Of a stretch of DNA of 64,000 nt, positions 22,231 through 33,246 are shown piece by piece. Source of the stretch: Catonia carolina (lineage: Eukaryota; Arthropoda; Insecta; Hemiptera; Achilidae); the NCBI GenBank assembly GCA_035578175.1, contig JAQMRL010000014.1:19041895-19105894 (forward strand). Direction: 5' to 3'. The translations under genes were made by a program, and so were the position numbers. The notes below the pieces were generated by a model. The model was not told the DNA's origin and searched no databases. It saw only the letters and a program-made list of their open reading frames with translations. Each line of letters starts with the position of its first letter. Position 1 is the first letter of the stretch.

Positions 22231-22743
22231 TATAGCCAGACCCTGTGGTGAATGAAGTGAAGGTGTCATTTGCAGAATGGAAAATATGTACTTTTCAGAG
22301 GGCCCGGCATGCTAATAAGTGTACTTTTCCATACACTTAGTAAAACCTCCACAAGATCAAACCAGCCTTTCAGCTGATTACCTAAACAACACAACCTAAC
22401 ATTAGTTATAAAACATCAGAAATAAACCAAAACCTAACCAAAAAATACATAACTTTATTTTAATCATGAGTGAAAGATGCAAAATGAAAATCAACCTCAG
22501 TTTTGCTTAAAAATACGGAAAATAACTCTTTCACGCTAAACTAGACTCTGTAGAGAAAAAGGCTCTAAATAAAAGTTTTAGATCTTTTAATTTCCTATTA
22601 ATTTTATTATATATTACACATTTATTTGTCGTAAAATGCATTCTAAGACTAAAATCTTTAAAAAAAATCGATTTTTTTACACGATTTCGTGAGAAAAAAT
22701 TAAATCACTAATTACCGCTAAATTAAGCGTTTTAAAAAAATAA

Positions 22744-25403
22744 CTCGCCATTCCAGCGGCGCTTCGCGCCGCTTACGTGTCTCGACCTCAGAGGGGTAGG
22801 TGGATCAGAATTCATAAGTGGATCAGAACCATATGCCACAAGGTGAAGTTCGGCCGCCAAAGGGGCTGGGTGGATCACAATATTTAGAAATTTCAAGATA
22901 TGAAAGTTTAAAGATGAAGGTTAAAGTTTCAAAATTTAAAATTTGGAGGTTTTACAATTTTAGGTTAATGTTTAAAGTTTCAACTTTAAATGTTGTGGTT
23001 TAAATGTATGTTACTTTGAGTTTTTCGTTTTCTCATGCGACCTAAAAATTTTCGGGATACCAAATTTTTATGTAATTTTCTTCGCTAAATAACATGTCGT
23101 TAAAAAAATATTTGTATTCCGAAAATTTTAAAATTTTTGTTGGGGTAGTAATCACCATAGGACCCCGCCTAAAATTTAATAAATTCTTCGTGACTCTAGG
23201 GGTATGTGTAACGTTTTGTTAATAAACGTTTGCGAAAAACCGTTGTGAAGGTGTAAAGAAGGAAAAACGTGAAAACGGCAAGCCCTAAAAGCCGGAATGC
23301 TAGTGTTTTGAGTTTTCTTAGCGAAGAGGTAAGTTAAGGAAAACTTTAGTTACATGGCCTTGAAGTACTTTGGGCGAGGCACAAAAAAGATTCTATACAA
23401 TTTTCCTCTACGAAGCACCGTTCAGGAAGTAAAAAAATACAACCCCCTACCAACGGTCAGCGGGTGGAACCTGAAAGTTTTCGCGTAAACAAATTTTTAT
23501 TTAACTTTTAACGTCGAAAACATGCCGTTAAAATACATTATGTGTTCTAAAAATTTAGAAATTTCATAATTTTTGGATAGGGGTAGCAACCCCCATTGGA
23601 TTGCTTTCGAAATTTAAAAATTACCTGTGATGCTATAAGTACCTGTGACGTTTAGCTAATAAAAATTTGCCTAAAAAACCGTTATGAAGGTGTAAAGATA
23701 GGAAAACTGAAAACGGTAAACCCCAAAAAACCGAAATTTGGTTTTTGTAGTTTACTCAGAGGAACAGTGGGTTAATGGCAACTTTAGTTATATAATCTTG
23801 AAGTACTTTTTGTAGGGCACAAAACAGGTTCATGCATTTTGTCCCTATTATTCACTGTTAAGGAGATTAGGAATACAATCCCTACCGCAGGCTAGAGGGT
23901 GCTAATTTAAAATTTTCGGGTTATAAAATTTTTGTGTAATTTTTACGCCAAACAACATGCCGTCAAAAGACTTTTTGTATTCTAAAAATATAAACATTTC
24001 ATATCTGTTGGATAAAGGTAGCGACCCCCGTAGGACCCCGATTTAAAATTTGAAAAATTACCCGTGACGCTTCGGGTACGTGTAACTGTTTAAAAATAAA
24101 AATTTGATGAAATAACCCATTTTGAAGGTGGAACGAAAGAACAACATGCAAACGGCAAACCCCAAAAAGCCGAAATTTTGTTTTTTGAGTTTTCACACCG
24201 AACCGGCAAGTTAAGAGCAACGATAACTATATGGTTTTAAAGTACTTTGCAACGGATACAAAAAAGATTTTATACTATTTTTCGCTGCGATGCACCGTTT
24301 AGGAGATAAAAAAATACAACCCCTACCGCAGGCTAGAGGGTGCTAATTGAACATTTTCGGGTTATCAAATATTTGTGTAATTTTTAATGCCAAACATCAT
24401 GCCGTTAACAAATTTTTTGTATTCTAAAAATTTTAAATTTTCATTATATTTAGATAAGGGTAGCAACCCCCGTAGGATCCCGATCTAAAATTTGAAAAAT
24501 TTTCCGTAATGCGAGGGGTACGTGTAATGTTTTCCTAGCAAAAGTTTGGCCAGGGAAACCCGTTTTGATGGTGTTACAAAAGAAAACTTGAAAATTGCAA
24601 CCCCAAAAAAGGCGAAATTTGGTTTTTTGAGTTTTCTCACCGAACCGGCAAGTTGAGAACAACGAAAGCAATATGGTTTTGAAGTACATTAAAAGGGGTA
24701 CAAAAAATATTCAATACAATCTTTTTTTACGATGCACCGTTTAGAAGATAAAAAAATACAAATCCTACTGCAAAAAAGAGGGTGCAACTTTAAAATTTTC
24801 GGATTATCATATTTTTATGTAGTTTTTAACTCCAAACAACATACCGTTAACAGATTTTTTAATTTATAAAAATTTAAAAATATCATAATTTTTAAATAAG
24901 GGTACCAAACCCCGTAGGACCCCGATCTAAAATTTGAAAAGTCACCCGTGATTCCGGGAGTTAGTGTAATGTGGTCCTAATAAAATTTTTTCAATGAAAC
25001 CCGTCTTCGTGGTGTTACAAAGAAAAACCTAAAATTTGCAACCCCGAAAAAGCCAAATTTTTGTTTTTTGAGTTTTTCCAGCGAACCGGCGGGTTAAGGG
25101 TAACTTTATATATATAGTCCTAACGTACTTCGGGAGGGGAACAAAAATGGTCGCGGTGGCCTTTGCGCTACAAATCTTCGTTAGAAAGCTTGAAATATTC
25201 GGACGCATCCCCTGAGCTTTCGGGAAGAGATACCTTAAATTTGGCTTTTTTCCCCGGGGGTTTCAGCCGACGCCCGACAAAAACGGTCCTCAGAGATTTT
25301 GCTTTTAGAGACCTCCAAATAGGCGAGAATTTCCATCAGTGAGTCATTAGTGGCTGGGGCTTTATATATTATAGAAGAAGATAGATAGATAGAAGATAGA
25401 TAC
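22744..25403. repeat. Large insert with about five 430-440-bp tandem units
   Basis: The insert interrupts a Rep-A copy. It opens with a GC-rich hairpin GCGGCGCTTCGCGCCGC at about 22757 and closes with ATAG microsatellite repeats near 25375-25400. The landmark ACATGCCGTTAA or its variants recurs at about 23092, 23520, 23955, 24397 and 24839, steps of 428-443 bases. Each unit also holds CCCCCGTAGGACCCCGATCT, GAAGTACTTTG and ACGATGCACCGTTTAG blocks. AAATAA on both sides may be the target duplication. No coding frame is conserved among units, so the array looks non-coding. Confidence 0.8.
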
Positions 25404-25745
25404 AAATAAATGTCGTAGGATTTTCAATTCTCTACAACATTTATTATATACATTTTTGCACTGAAATGCATATTAAAGCAGCAATCTTAAAAAAACAATT
25501 TTTTTACGAGAAAACACTCCTCAAGAATTTCAGGAGAAATTGCGCCTACCCAAACTTGTAGAGCATAAAAAATTTAGTAAATGAGGTGATTTGAAAAAGG
25601 TCGTAGGAGTCATTTTTGAGAAAATCGCAATAAAGTTAAAAATGATACGAATAAACTACTACTTCCGGTTGGCCGATTTTGATGAAAATGTTCGTGTCGG
25701 GTCCGATAAAGGTATTTAACTCAAGTTTTAAGTTTCAAGTTCGTA

Positions 25746-25981
25746 AAGGTAGTTACTTTTATACGGATTTGAATGCTAGACAGTGGTTACCGGTGTACTT
25801 TGATGGTTGGGGTTCAATTAACCATACTCTCTCAGGAATGGTCGGCCTGAGTTTGGACAAGACTACACCTCATTTACACGTCATGCATATCATCCTCATC
25901 TCATTGGGTTATGAGGTTGCTTATTGTTATAAATTGAACAGATTGCAACGTACACATATTAGGAATTTAAAAAATAAAAAA
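25746..25981 (+). mobile_element. SINE-1 copy lacking the tRNA-like head
   Basis: Starts AAGGTAGTTACTTTTATACG, 5'-truncated, and ends in an A-rich tail. AAGTTCGTA at 25737-25745 and 25982-25990 is an exact 9-bp duplication of the host Rep-A. Confidence 0.9.
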
Positions 25982-26016
25982 AAGTTCGTACGATGTTCCG
26001 TTCTTGAGATATTCTG

Positions 26017-26018
<2 letters not shown>

Positions 26019-26083
<65 letters not shown>
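26019..26083. repeat. (CA)n microsatellite
   Basis: About 31 uninterrupted CA units at the usual Rep-A position, followed by GACCAATCGCTAAAAACATG. Confidence 0.97.
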
Positions 26084-26085
<2 letters not shown>

Positions 26086-26205
26086 CAATCGCTAAAAACA
26101 TGTTTTTTTTGGGTTCAGGGGGTCTGAAAACGTGTAGATCCGGTGAAAACTCGATTTCGAAAAAAATACTTTCCTTCCTATACATATACGTAAGAGAAAG
26201 TAAAA

Positions 26206-26262
26206 AAAATCGAATGAAAACAATCACACGACTCTTTATTGCCAATGTAAATAATGAAATAT
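26206..26262 (+). repeat. Rep-A 5' end fragment
   Basis: ATGAAAACAATCACACGACT then TTTATTGCCAATGTAAATAA. A new 5' end directly follows the hairpin end of the previous copy, the same order as a head-to-tail dimer. Confidence 0.65.
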
Positions 26263-26264
26263 AA

Positions 26265-26475
26265 TTTTTTTGTCATCAGTCTCTCGACTGGTTTGATGCA
26301 GTTCTCCAAATTGTTCTACCTGGTGCAAGTCGTTTCATATCTACACGCCTGTAACACCCTACATCTTTTGTACGTTTTTGATGACGTCCCGTTTGGTAGT
26401 CCTCGCCCGGAGATCGGAATGAAGGACTAGTTTCCCTCTGATATGTTTTACCAGAAAGGACACCATCATAATTTT
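26265..26475 (-). mobile_element. Poly-A LINE 3' end
   Basis: A T-run then GTCATCAGTCTCTCGACTGG, the same module that ends the LINE at 31736-32575. It is followed by TTTGGTAGTCCTCGCCCGGA, which I remember as a common 3' module of arthropod LINEs. No frame remains. 26476-26636 is unassigned. Confidence 0.65.
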
Positions 26476-26650
26476 TTTCATATTTTGAAGTTTTCGAAGT
26501 TCTAGAAGATCTTGAACACCCAACAAGTCAACTTAACGAGAATTATACATGAGAAAGTTCCCCCACGATAATTCTAGTTAGGATGAAGATATTGTACGTT
26601 ACTGGCGCTTTCAGCTTTTTGCTTGAAAAAATATAATCTATCAAATAAAT

Positions 26651-26973
26651 TTTTTTTTGTAATCCCAAATTTGTGTACGTTGCAATCTGTTCAATTCATA
26701 ACAATAAGCAACCCCATGACCCAATGAGATGAGGATGATGTGTATGACGTGTAAATGAGATGTAGTCTTGTGCAGACTCAGGTCGACAATTCCTGAGAGG
26801 TATAGTTATTTGAACCCAAACCATCAAAGTACACCGGTAACCACTGTCTAGCATTCAAATCCGTATAAAAGTAACTACCTTTACTAGGATTTGAACCAGG
26901 AACCTTCGTCTCCGAAAATCAGCTGTTAAACAGCTGATTTTGGCTGACTTTACCTCTAGACCGACCCGGTGGG
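26651..26973 (-). mobile_element. SINE-1, full length
   Basis: 323 bp on the minus strand with head CCACCGGGTCGGTCTAGAGG, B box GGTTCAAATCC and the conserved body. A perfect 14-bp duplication TCTATCAAATAAAT (26637-26650 and 26974-26987) flanks it. The head includes a CAGCTG..CAGCTG palindrome unique to some copies. Confidence 0.93.
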
Positions 26974-26995
26974 TCTATCAAATAAATAACATATA

Positions 26996-26997
<2 letters not shown>

Positions 26998-27030
<33 letters not shown>
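26998..27030. repeat. (TAA)n microsatellite
   Basis: About eleven TAA units followed by AACTTTATTGCC. Confidence 0.95.
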
Positions 27031-27032
<2 letters not shown>

Positions 27033-27045
27033 CTTTATTGCCGTA

Positions 27046-27972
27046 TTTTTTACTTTTTCTTGCCTATATGAATATATAGGAAGGAAAGTATTGTTTTCAT
27101 GTCGATTATTATTTGAAATCGAGTTTACACCGGATCTCAAGATTTCAGACTCCCTGAAAACAAAAACATGTTTTTAACAAGTCTGTGTCTGTATGTGTGT
27201 GAACAAAATATATCATGAACGAAACATCGTACGAACTTGAAATTTGAAACTTAAGTTAGATACTAATACCGGACCCGACAAGAACATTTTCATTAAAATC
27301 GGTCAAACAGAAGTAGTAGTTTATTCGTGTAATTTTTCACTTTTTTGCGATTTTCTCAAAAACGGGTCCTACGATTTTTTTTAAAAATCGCCTCATTTAC
27401 TACATTTTATATGCTCTACATGATAGCGTAGGCGTCATGTCTGCTGAAATTCTTGGAAAGGCTGTTTTCTCTTAAAAAATTGGTTTTTATAAGATTGCGA
27501 TTTTAATATGCACTTTAGCGCAAAGATATTACAATAAATGTAGAGAATTAAAAATCCCACAACTTTTATATGAAACATTTTTCTATACCGCATAGTTTAT
27601 CGGTAATTAGCAATTTTCCTTTTTTCCTCACAATCATGTAAAAATAACAATTTTTTTTAAGATTTCAGCCTTAGTATACATTTTACGACAAATGTGTATA
27701 TAATAAAATTTATAAGAAATTAAAAGATCTACAACTTTTATTTAGAGCATTTTTCTCTACAGAGTTTAGCGTGAAAGAGTGATTTTCCATATTTTTAAGC
27801 CAAACTGAGATTGAGGTCATTTTGAGTCTTTCACTCGTGATTAAAAAAAGGTTATGTTTATTGAGGCTAGTTTTTTTGTTTATGTTTAATGTTTTATCAG
27901 TAATGTTAGATTATATTTTTAATTATTTGCATTGGCAAGAAAAAATCGTGTGTGTTTTACACCAGATTTTTT
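27046..27972 (-). repeat. Rep-A copy, full length
   Basis: Runs from hairpin end CCTATATGAATATATAGG to CGTGTGTGTTTTACACCAGA. The internal microsatellite is short here (TGTGTCTGTATGTGTGTG). Confidence 0.88.
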
Positions 27973-28410
27973 AAACTAGTTACCCCCCAAAAAAATACAG
28001 GCATGAAAATGTTGGTTTTAAATCCTTGTTGATTTTGTATGAATTTAGTGGCCTCAACGATTCTTCCCTGTAGAGTTTGTTCGCTTCCAACAGGACTTGT
28101 AGAGATCAATGATTGCATGTACATTTCTGGCTTCAATGAAATTATACTCACCCCCTTAACCACAAAATGTTGTACTAGTCCTAAATCTTGTGGCGCAATT
28201 CAAGCGGAAACGATTCCTCAAACGCCGTCACTTCACTTCAGATCTGTTCAAGTTCTATTAAACATTGTTTCCGAACCCTTGGTTCGCTTACCTGATTTCA
28301 CATGGTAAGCCTCAAACCTTTTTAGTTCCTTGAATTCTATCTAGATTATACAGGATGTTTTGTAAATTCGTGTAAATAAAAACACTCCGATGCTCTTTCC
28401 TTATAGTACA
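27973..28410. other. Unassigned sequence with short open frames
   Basis: A minus-strand frame ending in the Rep-A terminus reads PEMYMQSLISTSPVGSEQTL then QGRIVEATKFIQNQQGF. It looks protein-like but matches no family I can name. A plus-strand frame (28039-28308) overlaps it, followed by CATGGTAAGCC, a possible donor. I cannot choose a coding strand, so no gene is called. Confidence 0.3.
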
Positions 28411-28413
28411 GTG

Positions 28414-28480
28414 GAGTCCCGGTTATCCGACACAAACAGTACCGGAGGATAGTCGGATAATACAGAATTAAAGAAATGTA
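28414..28480. mobile_element. Pogo-like terminus fragment
   Basis: TA then CAGTGGAGTCCCGGTTATCC, followed by GATAGTCGGATAATACAG. These are typical of pogo/Tigger ends. The other end is not found before the Rep-A copy at 28515. Confidence 0.55.
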
Positions 28481-28514
28481 AATAAAACAAAATCGTTATT
28501 GTATTTTAAAAAAA

Positions 28515-29443
28515 TATCTGATGAGAAACACTCACACGACTTTCTCTTTCTAATACAAATAATTAACAATAACCTAAAATTAGTAATAAAACATTAAAAA
28601 TAAACAAAAACTAACCTCAAAAAACATAATCTTATTTCAATCATGAGTGAAAGACGTAAAGCGAAAATCAACCTCAGTTTAGCTTAAAAATACGGAAAAT
28701 CACTCTTTCACGCAAAACTAGGCTCTGTAGAGAAAAATGCTCTAAATAAAAGTTGTAGATCTTTTAATTTCTCATAAATTTGATTATACATTTTTGTCGT
28801 AAAATGCATAATAAGGCTGAAAAATCGATATTATACACGATTTCGTGAGAAAAAAACAGAAAATTGCTAAATACCAATAAACTAAGCGTTATGCAAAAAA
28901 ATGTTCAAAATAAAAATTGTAGGTTTTTAAATTTTCTACAACTTTTAATGTATACATTTTTGCGCTGAAATAATTACACATTAAAACCGCAAACTTAAAA
29001 AAAAAACATTTTTTTCTACGAGAGCACAGCCTCCCCAAGAATTTTAACAGACATGGCGCCTACCCTATCTTATAGAGCATAAAAAATGTAGCGAGGCGAT
29101 TTTCGAAAACATCGTAGGAGCCGTTTTAAGGAAATTGCAGAAACTTGAAAAATTACACAAATAAACTACTACTTTCGGTTGACTGTTTTTGATGAAAATA
29201 TTCGTGTTGGGTCAGGTAGTAGTATTTAACTTAAGTTTCAAGTTCGTACAACGTACCGTTCTTGAGATATTCCGTTCACACAGACACGCGCGCGCGCACA
29301 CACACACACACAGACCAATCGCTAAACATGTTTTTTGGGTTCTGGGGGTCTGAAAACGTGTAGATCCAGTGAAACTTGATTTAGAAAAATCGACATGAAT
29401 ACAATACTTTCCTTCCTATTTGTTCATATAGACAAGTGAAAGA
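28515..29443 (+). repeat. Rep-A copy, full length
   Basis: From TCTGATGAGAAACACTCACA to the hairpin CCTATTTGTTCATATAG. It has a CG/CA microsatellite near 29286-29311. Confidence 0.88.
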
Positions 29444-29829
29444 GAAAAAGGAGAAGGACTATATGAATGAGAAGAAAAGGGAGGAGGAAAAATAGGAAGA
29501 GAGAGGAGAAATAGAAGTAGAAGAAGAATAAAGGAGAGAAGGAGGAAGAGAAAAAATAGAAGCAGAAAAACAATAAGGAGGAAAAAAGAAGGAGAAAGCG
29601 GAAGAAAAGGAAGCGGAGAAGAACAAACAGGTGGCGGAGGAGAAAGAGGGGAGAAGGAGAAAATAAGGAAGGAAAATATGAAATAGACGAATAAGGAGAA
29701 GTTAAGAGGAGAAGAAAATCGAAAATAGGAGAAGGGGATTCGTAGAAGAACAGGAAACATAATAGAGGAACAAATATAAGAAGACAAAGGAAAAGGAGAA
29801 GGAGAAAGACGAAAGCATAAGAAGGGAAG
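29437..29829. repeat. Polypurine tract, about 390 bases
   Basis: The plus strand is almost entirely A and G with GGAGAAGGAG-like units and very few pyrimidines. The long minus-strand frames of about 150 residues here are only translations of CT-rich DNA. The following stretch to 30269 is AT-rich with no gene recognised. Confidence 0.85.
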
Positions 29830-30609
29830 ATAAATTTGTGGAACGAACCCAGGAAAACTATAAACCGATTCATTCAATGTATTCCTCTGAGACTAGCAAT
29901 TTCACCGTGTTTAGTGCAGGCGTAATTGCTATCTTTACTAATACTTAATAATAATGAAATTTACAGTAGCCTACGGGTAAGAAGATTTCGCTACCAACTT
30001 AATTTACAAAGTTTTAAATGTATTCATTAAAGAAAAAATTATTATAGCCAGTGACTGGAGGAGGTAAACTTTTATTTTATCAGTGGAAAATTTTTAATTT
30101 CAATTTTTCTTAATACTAACTTTTAACAGGTTTATAAAAGTTGATTTGTTTTTTTTGTTATTTTTTAGTTTTAAACTTATGGTTTAATTACGGTATAGTT
30201 AATGCGGTAAACTTTTACGTAATTTAAATATTCCATTAGAAATTTTAATAAATTTCAATAAGAACAAAACGAAAGTGTTGTACAGCAGCAAGAGTGGTTT
30301 CAAAGATATAGGAAATTAAAAAGTAGGCAACGAAAACGTACAGGAAGTTGGGGAATTCCGCTATTTAGGGAGTAAAATAATGAAGAATGGTAGAATCAGA
30401 AGTCATATCAAAAATAGGATTGTTATGCTAAAACGACCTTTGAAATTAAATACAACTTACTGACAACAAACATTGAATTACAAATTTTAAAAAATTCTAG
30501 AAACACTAAGTTTGAAGTGTATCATTTAACGGGAGTGAAACGAGGGTGTTGGGGCTGTAGAAAGGAAAAGGATAGAAGCTTTTGAAATATGGTGTTATAG
30601 GAAAATGTT

Positions 30610-31598
30610 CTGCCCATATCAGACAGGTGGAGTGTCAAATTGTTTACACTCAATCTGTTCGTTGCAGGGCTAAAATAAATAGTTCTATTTCTTATCACAT
30701 GGTCAGCCAATTAAAAGACTGAATCATTTAAGAATAGAAGAGGTAGAGGTGTAAAAGACACTAATCAGAGTTATCTCCTCTGAAAGTAATGAATTTCATT
30801 ATACAGCCAGACACTGTGGTGAATGAAGTGAAGGTATCATTTGCAGAGTGGAAAATATGTGCTTTTCAGAGGGCCCGGCATGCTGATAAGCGTACTCGAT
30901 ACTGTTTTTACTTGTACGCCGGTCCGTAGTTCATATTTTGCCCACTGTTGGCGCTGTGATGGGGTTGCTGCTGCCGATAGAATGCGCCAGCGGTCATACC
31001 TCTCACAGCGCATGTACCAAGTGGCAACATATAGTATCTGCGCACTGGCGATGCAAAAGTCGAGAAGGAGAAGGTGACAGTATCGATGTTCTCTGTGTGC
31101 GAGAATCGATACGGGGAAGTTGACATCTCAACATTGAGTTTTCATTCCGTCATCTGTACCTCCATCCCCTACCCTCGCTTCACCGGCGACTGCTCCCCTT
31201 CGGAGGCAGCGGTAAAAGGTGCACGCTGCGTCGGCGACGCGCTCCTATTAGATTAGGCAGCGGTACAGACGACCCCGATTCACTTCACCGGTGACTGCTC
31301 CTCCTCGGAGGCAGCGGTGAAAGGTGGTCGCTGCGTCGGCAGCTGCTCCTAATCTTTTAGGCAGCGGCGAAGACGACCTCCCTTCCTCCCCTTCGATGTT
31401 TTCATTATTTTGAACTACGCCGCCGGAGGCCCGGCCGGTCCTATGAACTCAAACGACTGCGCTACTAGAAGCCGGAGGCGACATACTTTTCCATTCAGTG
31501 AGGAAGGCATGTTAAATCACCTCATTCCTTGTTTTACTTAGTAAAACCTCTACAGGCTCAAACCAGCCTTTTTCGGCTGATGACCTCAACAACAACTA
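30610..31598 (-). mobile_element. Rep-C insertion carrying a GC-rich insert
   Basis: Begins CTGCCCATATCAGACAGG and ends GGCTGATGACCTCAACAACA. The exact 9-bp repeat GAAAATGTT (30601-30609 and 31599-31607) flanks it and rejoins the LINE. It is split at 30897-31483. Confidence 0.88.
30897..31483. mobile_element. GC-rich 587-bp insert of unknown class
   Basis: Interrupts Rep-C between GATAAGCG-TACT and TACT-TTTCC, so TACT (30893-30896 and 31484-31487) may be a 4-bp duplication. It contains an imperfect tandem pair of about 105 bases starting CTTCACCGGCGACTGC at 31178 and CTTCACCGGTGACTGC at 31283. The termini show no clear inverted repeat. Composition and duplication length would suit a solo LTR, but canonical TG...CA limits are not met. 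Short open frames on both strands appear to be GC-driven. Confidence 0.55.
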
Positions 31599-31735
31599 GA
31601 AAATGTTAAAGATTAGGTGGATGGACAAAATAAGTAATTTAGAGGTTCTTAGACGAGTGAATGAAAGAATTATATGGAAACATACTACCAAAAGAAGGGA
31701 TAGGCTAGTGGGGAATATTTTACGACATCCAGGTA

Positions 31736-32575
31736 TTTTTTTTCATCAGTCTCTCGACTGGTTTGATGCAATTCTCCAAGCTGTTTTATCTTACGCAAGT
31801 TGTTTCATACCTACATACCTGTAACACCCTACATCTTTTGTAATTTGCTTTATATATTCTCTAACCTTTGCCTCCCCCTACAATTTACTCCCTCAATATT
31901 ACCCTCTATTATTGATAGATCACTACCTGGATGTCTTAAGATATGACCCATTAGCCTATCACTTCTTCTGGTAAAAGGTTCTTCCATATACTTCTTTTTT
32001 CATCCACTTGCCTAAGAACCTCTAAATTACTTATTTTGACCACCAATCTAATTTTTAACATTTTCTTATAACACCCATTTTAAAAGCTTCTATCCTCTTC
32101 CTTTTTTAGCCCCTATCACCCCCGTTTCACTCCCGTATAATGCTATACTCCAAACATAGTGTTTAAAACATTTTTCCTAATCTGTAAATCAATGTTTGTA
32201 GTCAGTAAGCTGTTTTTTATTTCAAAGGCTTTTCTAGCTTGAGCAATTCTACTTTTGATATTAGTTGTGCTTCTATCATACTTTGTTATTTTACTCCCTA
32301 GATAGCATAATTCCCCAACTTCCTGTATGTTTTCGTTACCTACTTTTAAATTTCCCATCTTTTAAACCATTCTGGCTGCTACACAACACTTTCGTTTTGT
32401 TCTTGTTAATTTTCATGAATTAATCCTTTCTCATAATCTCATACATTCCATTTAAGATATCCTCTAGTTCTTTCTTTGTCTCAGCTATCGGCGAATCTCA
32501 GCTTTTTTATTGTTTCTCCTTGAATTTTTATCCCTGCGTCAAACTTTTCCTTTACTTCATTTATAGAATTTTAGG
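31736..32575 (-). pseudogene. Poly-A LINE, opposite-strand copy nested in its relative
   Basis: On the minus strand this reads NEVKEKFDAGIKIQGE then KKLRFAD, where the FADD catalytic box is cut by a small deletion. It continues NENIQEVGELCYLGSKITK, IKSRIAQARKAFEIKNSLLT and a tail ending CCAGTCGAGAGACTGATG plus A-run. Many stops and shifts are present. It lies in the opposite direction inside a plus-strand copy of the same family. The alternative of a twin-primed 5' inversion is less likely because this piece has its own 3' tail. Confidence 0.75.
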
Positions 32576-32757
32576 GGTTAGAAAAGTTTGAATATTTAAA
32601 GCAAATTAAAAAAGATGTAGGCTGTTGCAGGAATGTAGATATGAAACAACTTGCGGAAGATAGCTTAGAGAACTGCATCAAACCAGTCGAGAGATTGTAG
32701 ACATAAAATAAGAGCTGAAAAAGAAATCTAAAATAATGTTGTATAATGTATTAGTTT

Positions 32758-33246
32758 TCTACATTTTTGATGACACACACTTTTTCCCTAAAATTCTAAA
32801 TAAGCCCGCAATTTTGAAAAAATGTAACCACGACACAACAGCCCTTTCTCCTTTCAAAAATGCTTATCCTATTACGTAGAGCACAAAAGAAATTAGTAAA
32901 TGAGGTGATTTTGAACAAAATCATAGAAGCCGTTTTTGAGACAATTTCAAAAAGTAAAAAATTGCACGAATAACTACCTTCTACTTCCAGTTGACCAATT
33001 TTAATGGAAATATTTGTATCACGTCCACTTATAATACCTAACCTGGATTTTAAGTTTCAAATTTGTACAACTTTTAGTTTTTGAGATATTTTGTGTTCAC
33101 ACGCACACCAATCGGTATAAACATATTATTTTGATTCAGGGTCCAAAAAAAAACCTGTATTTCATGTGAAAATTTAATTTGGAAAAATTGTAATACAAAC
33201 AATACTTTCCTTTTCTATACATCATATTACAAGGGAAGAGAAAGTA
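32758..33246 (+). repeat. Rep-A copy, old and 5'-truncated
   Basis: Strongly diverged but in the right order: CTACTTCCAGTTGACCAATT, short CACACGCACACCAATCGGTA, then the hairpin end TACAAGGGAAGAGAAAGT. 33247-33623 is unassigned AT-rich DNA. Confidence 0.65.

Larger units (their letters stand above)
21111..22393 (-). mobile_element. Rep-C insertion carrying a Tigger-like element
   Basis: Starts TGCCCATAACAGACAGG and ends near GATTACCTAAACAACACA. ACCTAACATTA flanks it at 21098-21108 and 22394-22404, an 11-bp duplication of Rep-A sequence. It is split at 21306-22230. Confidence 0.85.
19548..26200 (+). repeat. One Rep-A copy expanded by five nested insertions
   Basis: The Rep-A parts are 19548-19621, 21096-21110, 22394-22740 and 25404-26200 (itself split at 25746-25981). 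Read together they form one ordered copy from 5' terminus to terminal hairpin. The intervening blocks are LTR-2, Rep-C (carrying a Tigger-like element), a large tandem array and SINE-1. Short direct repeats at most junctions support sequential insertion over simple rearrangement. Confidence 0.75.
30270..32705 (+). pseudogene. Poly-A LINE (RTE-like), twice interrupted
   Basis: Three plus-strand pieces belong together: 30270-30609, 31599-31735 and about 32580-32705. The first has GNENVQEVGEF-like and LGSKI-like remnants with several breaks. The second reads MLKIRWMDKISNLEVLRRVN then RRDRLVGNILRHPG. The third reads EKFEYLKQIKKDVGCCRNVD then MKQLAEDSLENCIKPVERL and a stop. These are the connection and C-terminal parts of an RTE-like reverse transcriptase. 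The gaps are a Rep-C element and a minus-strand LINE of the same family. The catalytic part is missing. Confidence 0.75.

Noticed and set aside
22744..25403. CRISPR-like array or operon
   Set aside because: Units of about 430 bases without short identical repeats and spacers, in eukaryotic repeat context.
25679..26264. Plus-strand frames with poly His-Thr
   Set aside because: Composite of Rep-A, SINE-1 and a CA microsatellite.
29416..29877. Two overlapping minus-strand frames of about 150 residues rich in Ser, Leu, Phe and Pro
   Set aside because: Pure translation of the polypurine/polypyrimidine tract.
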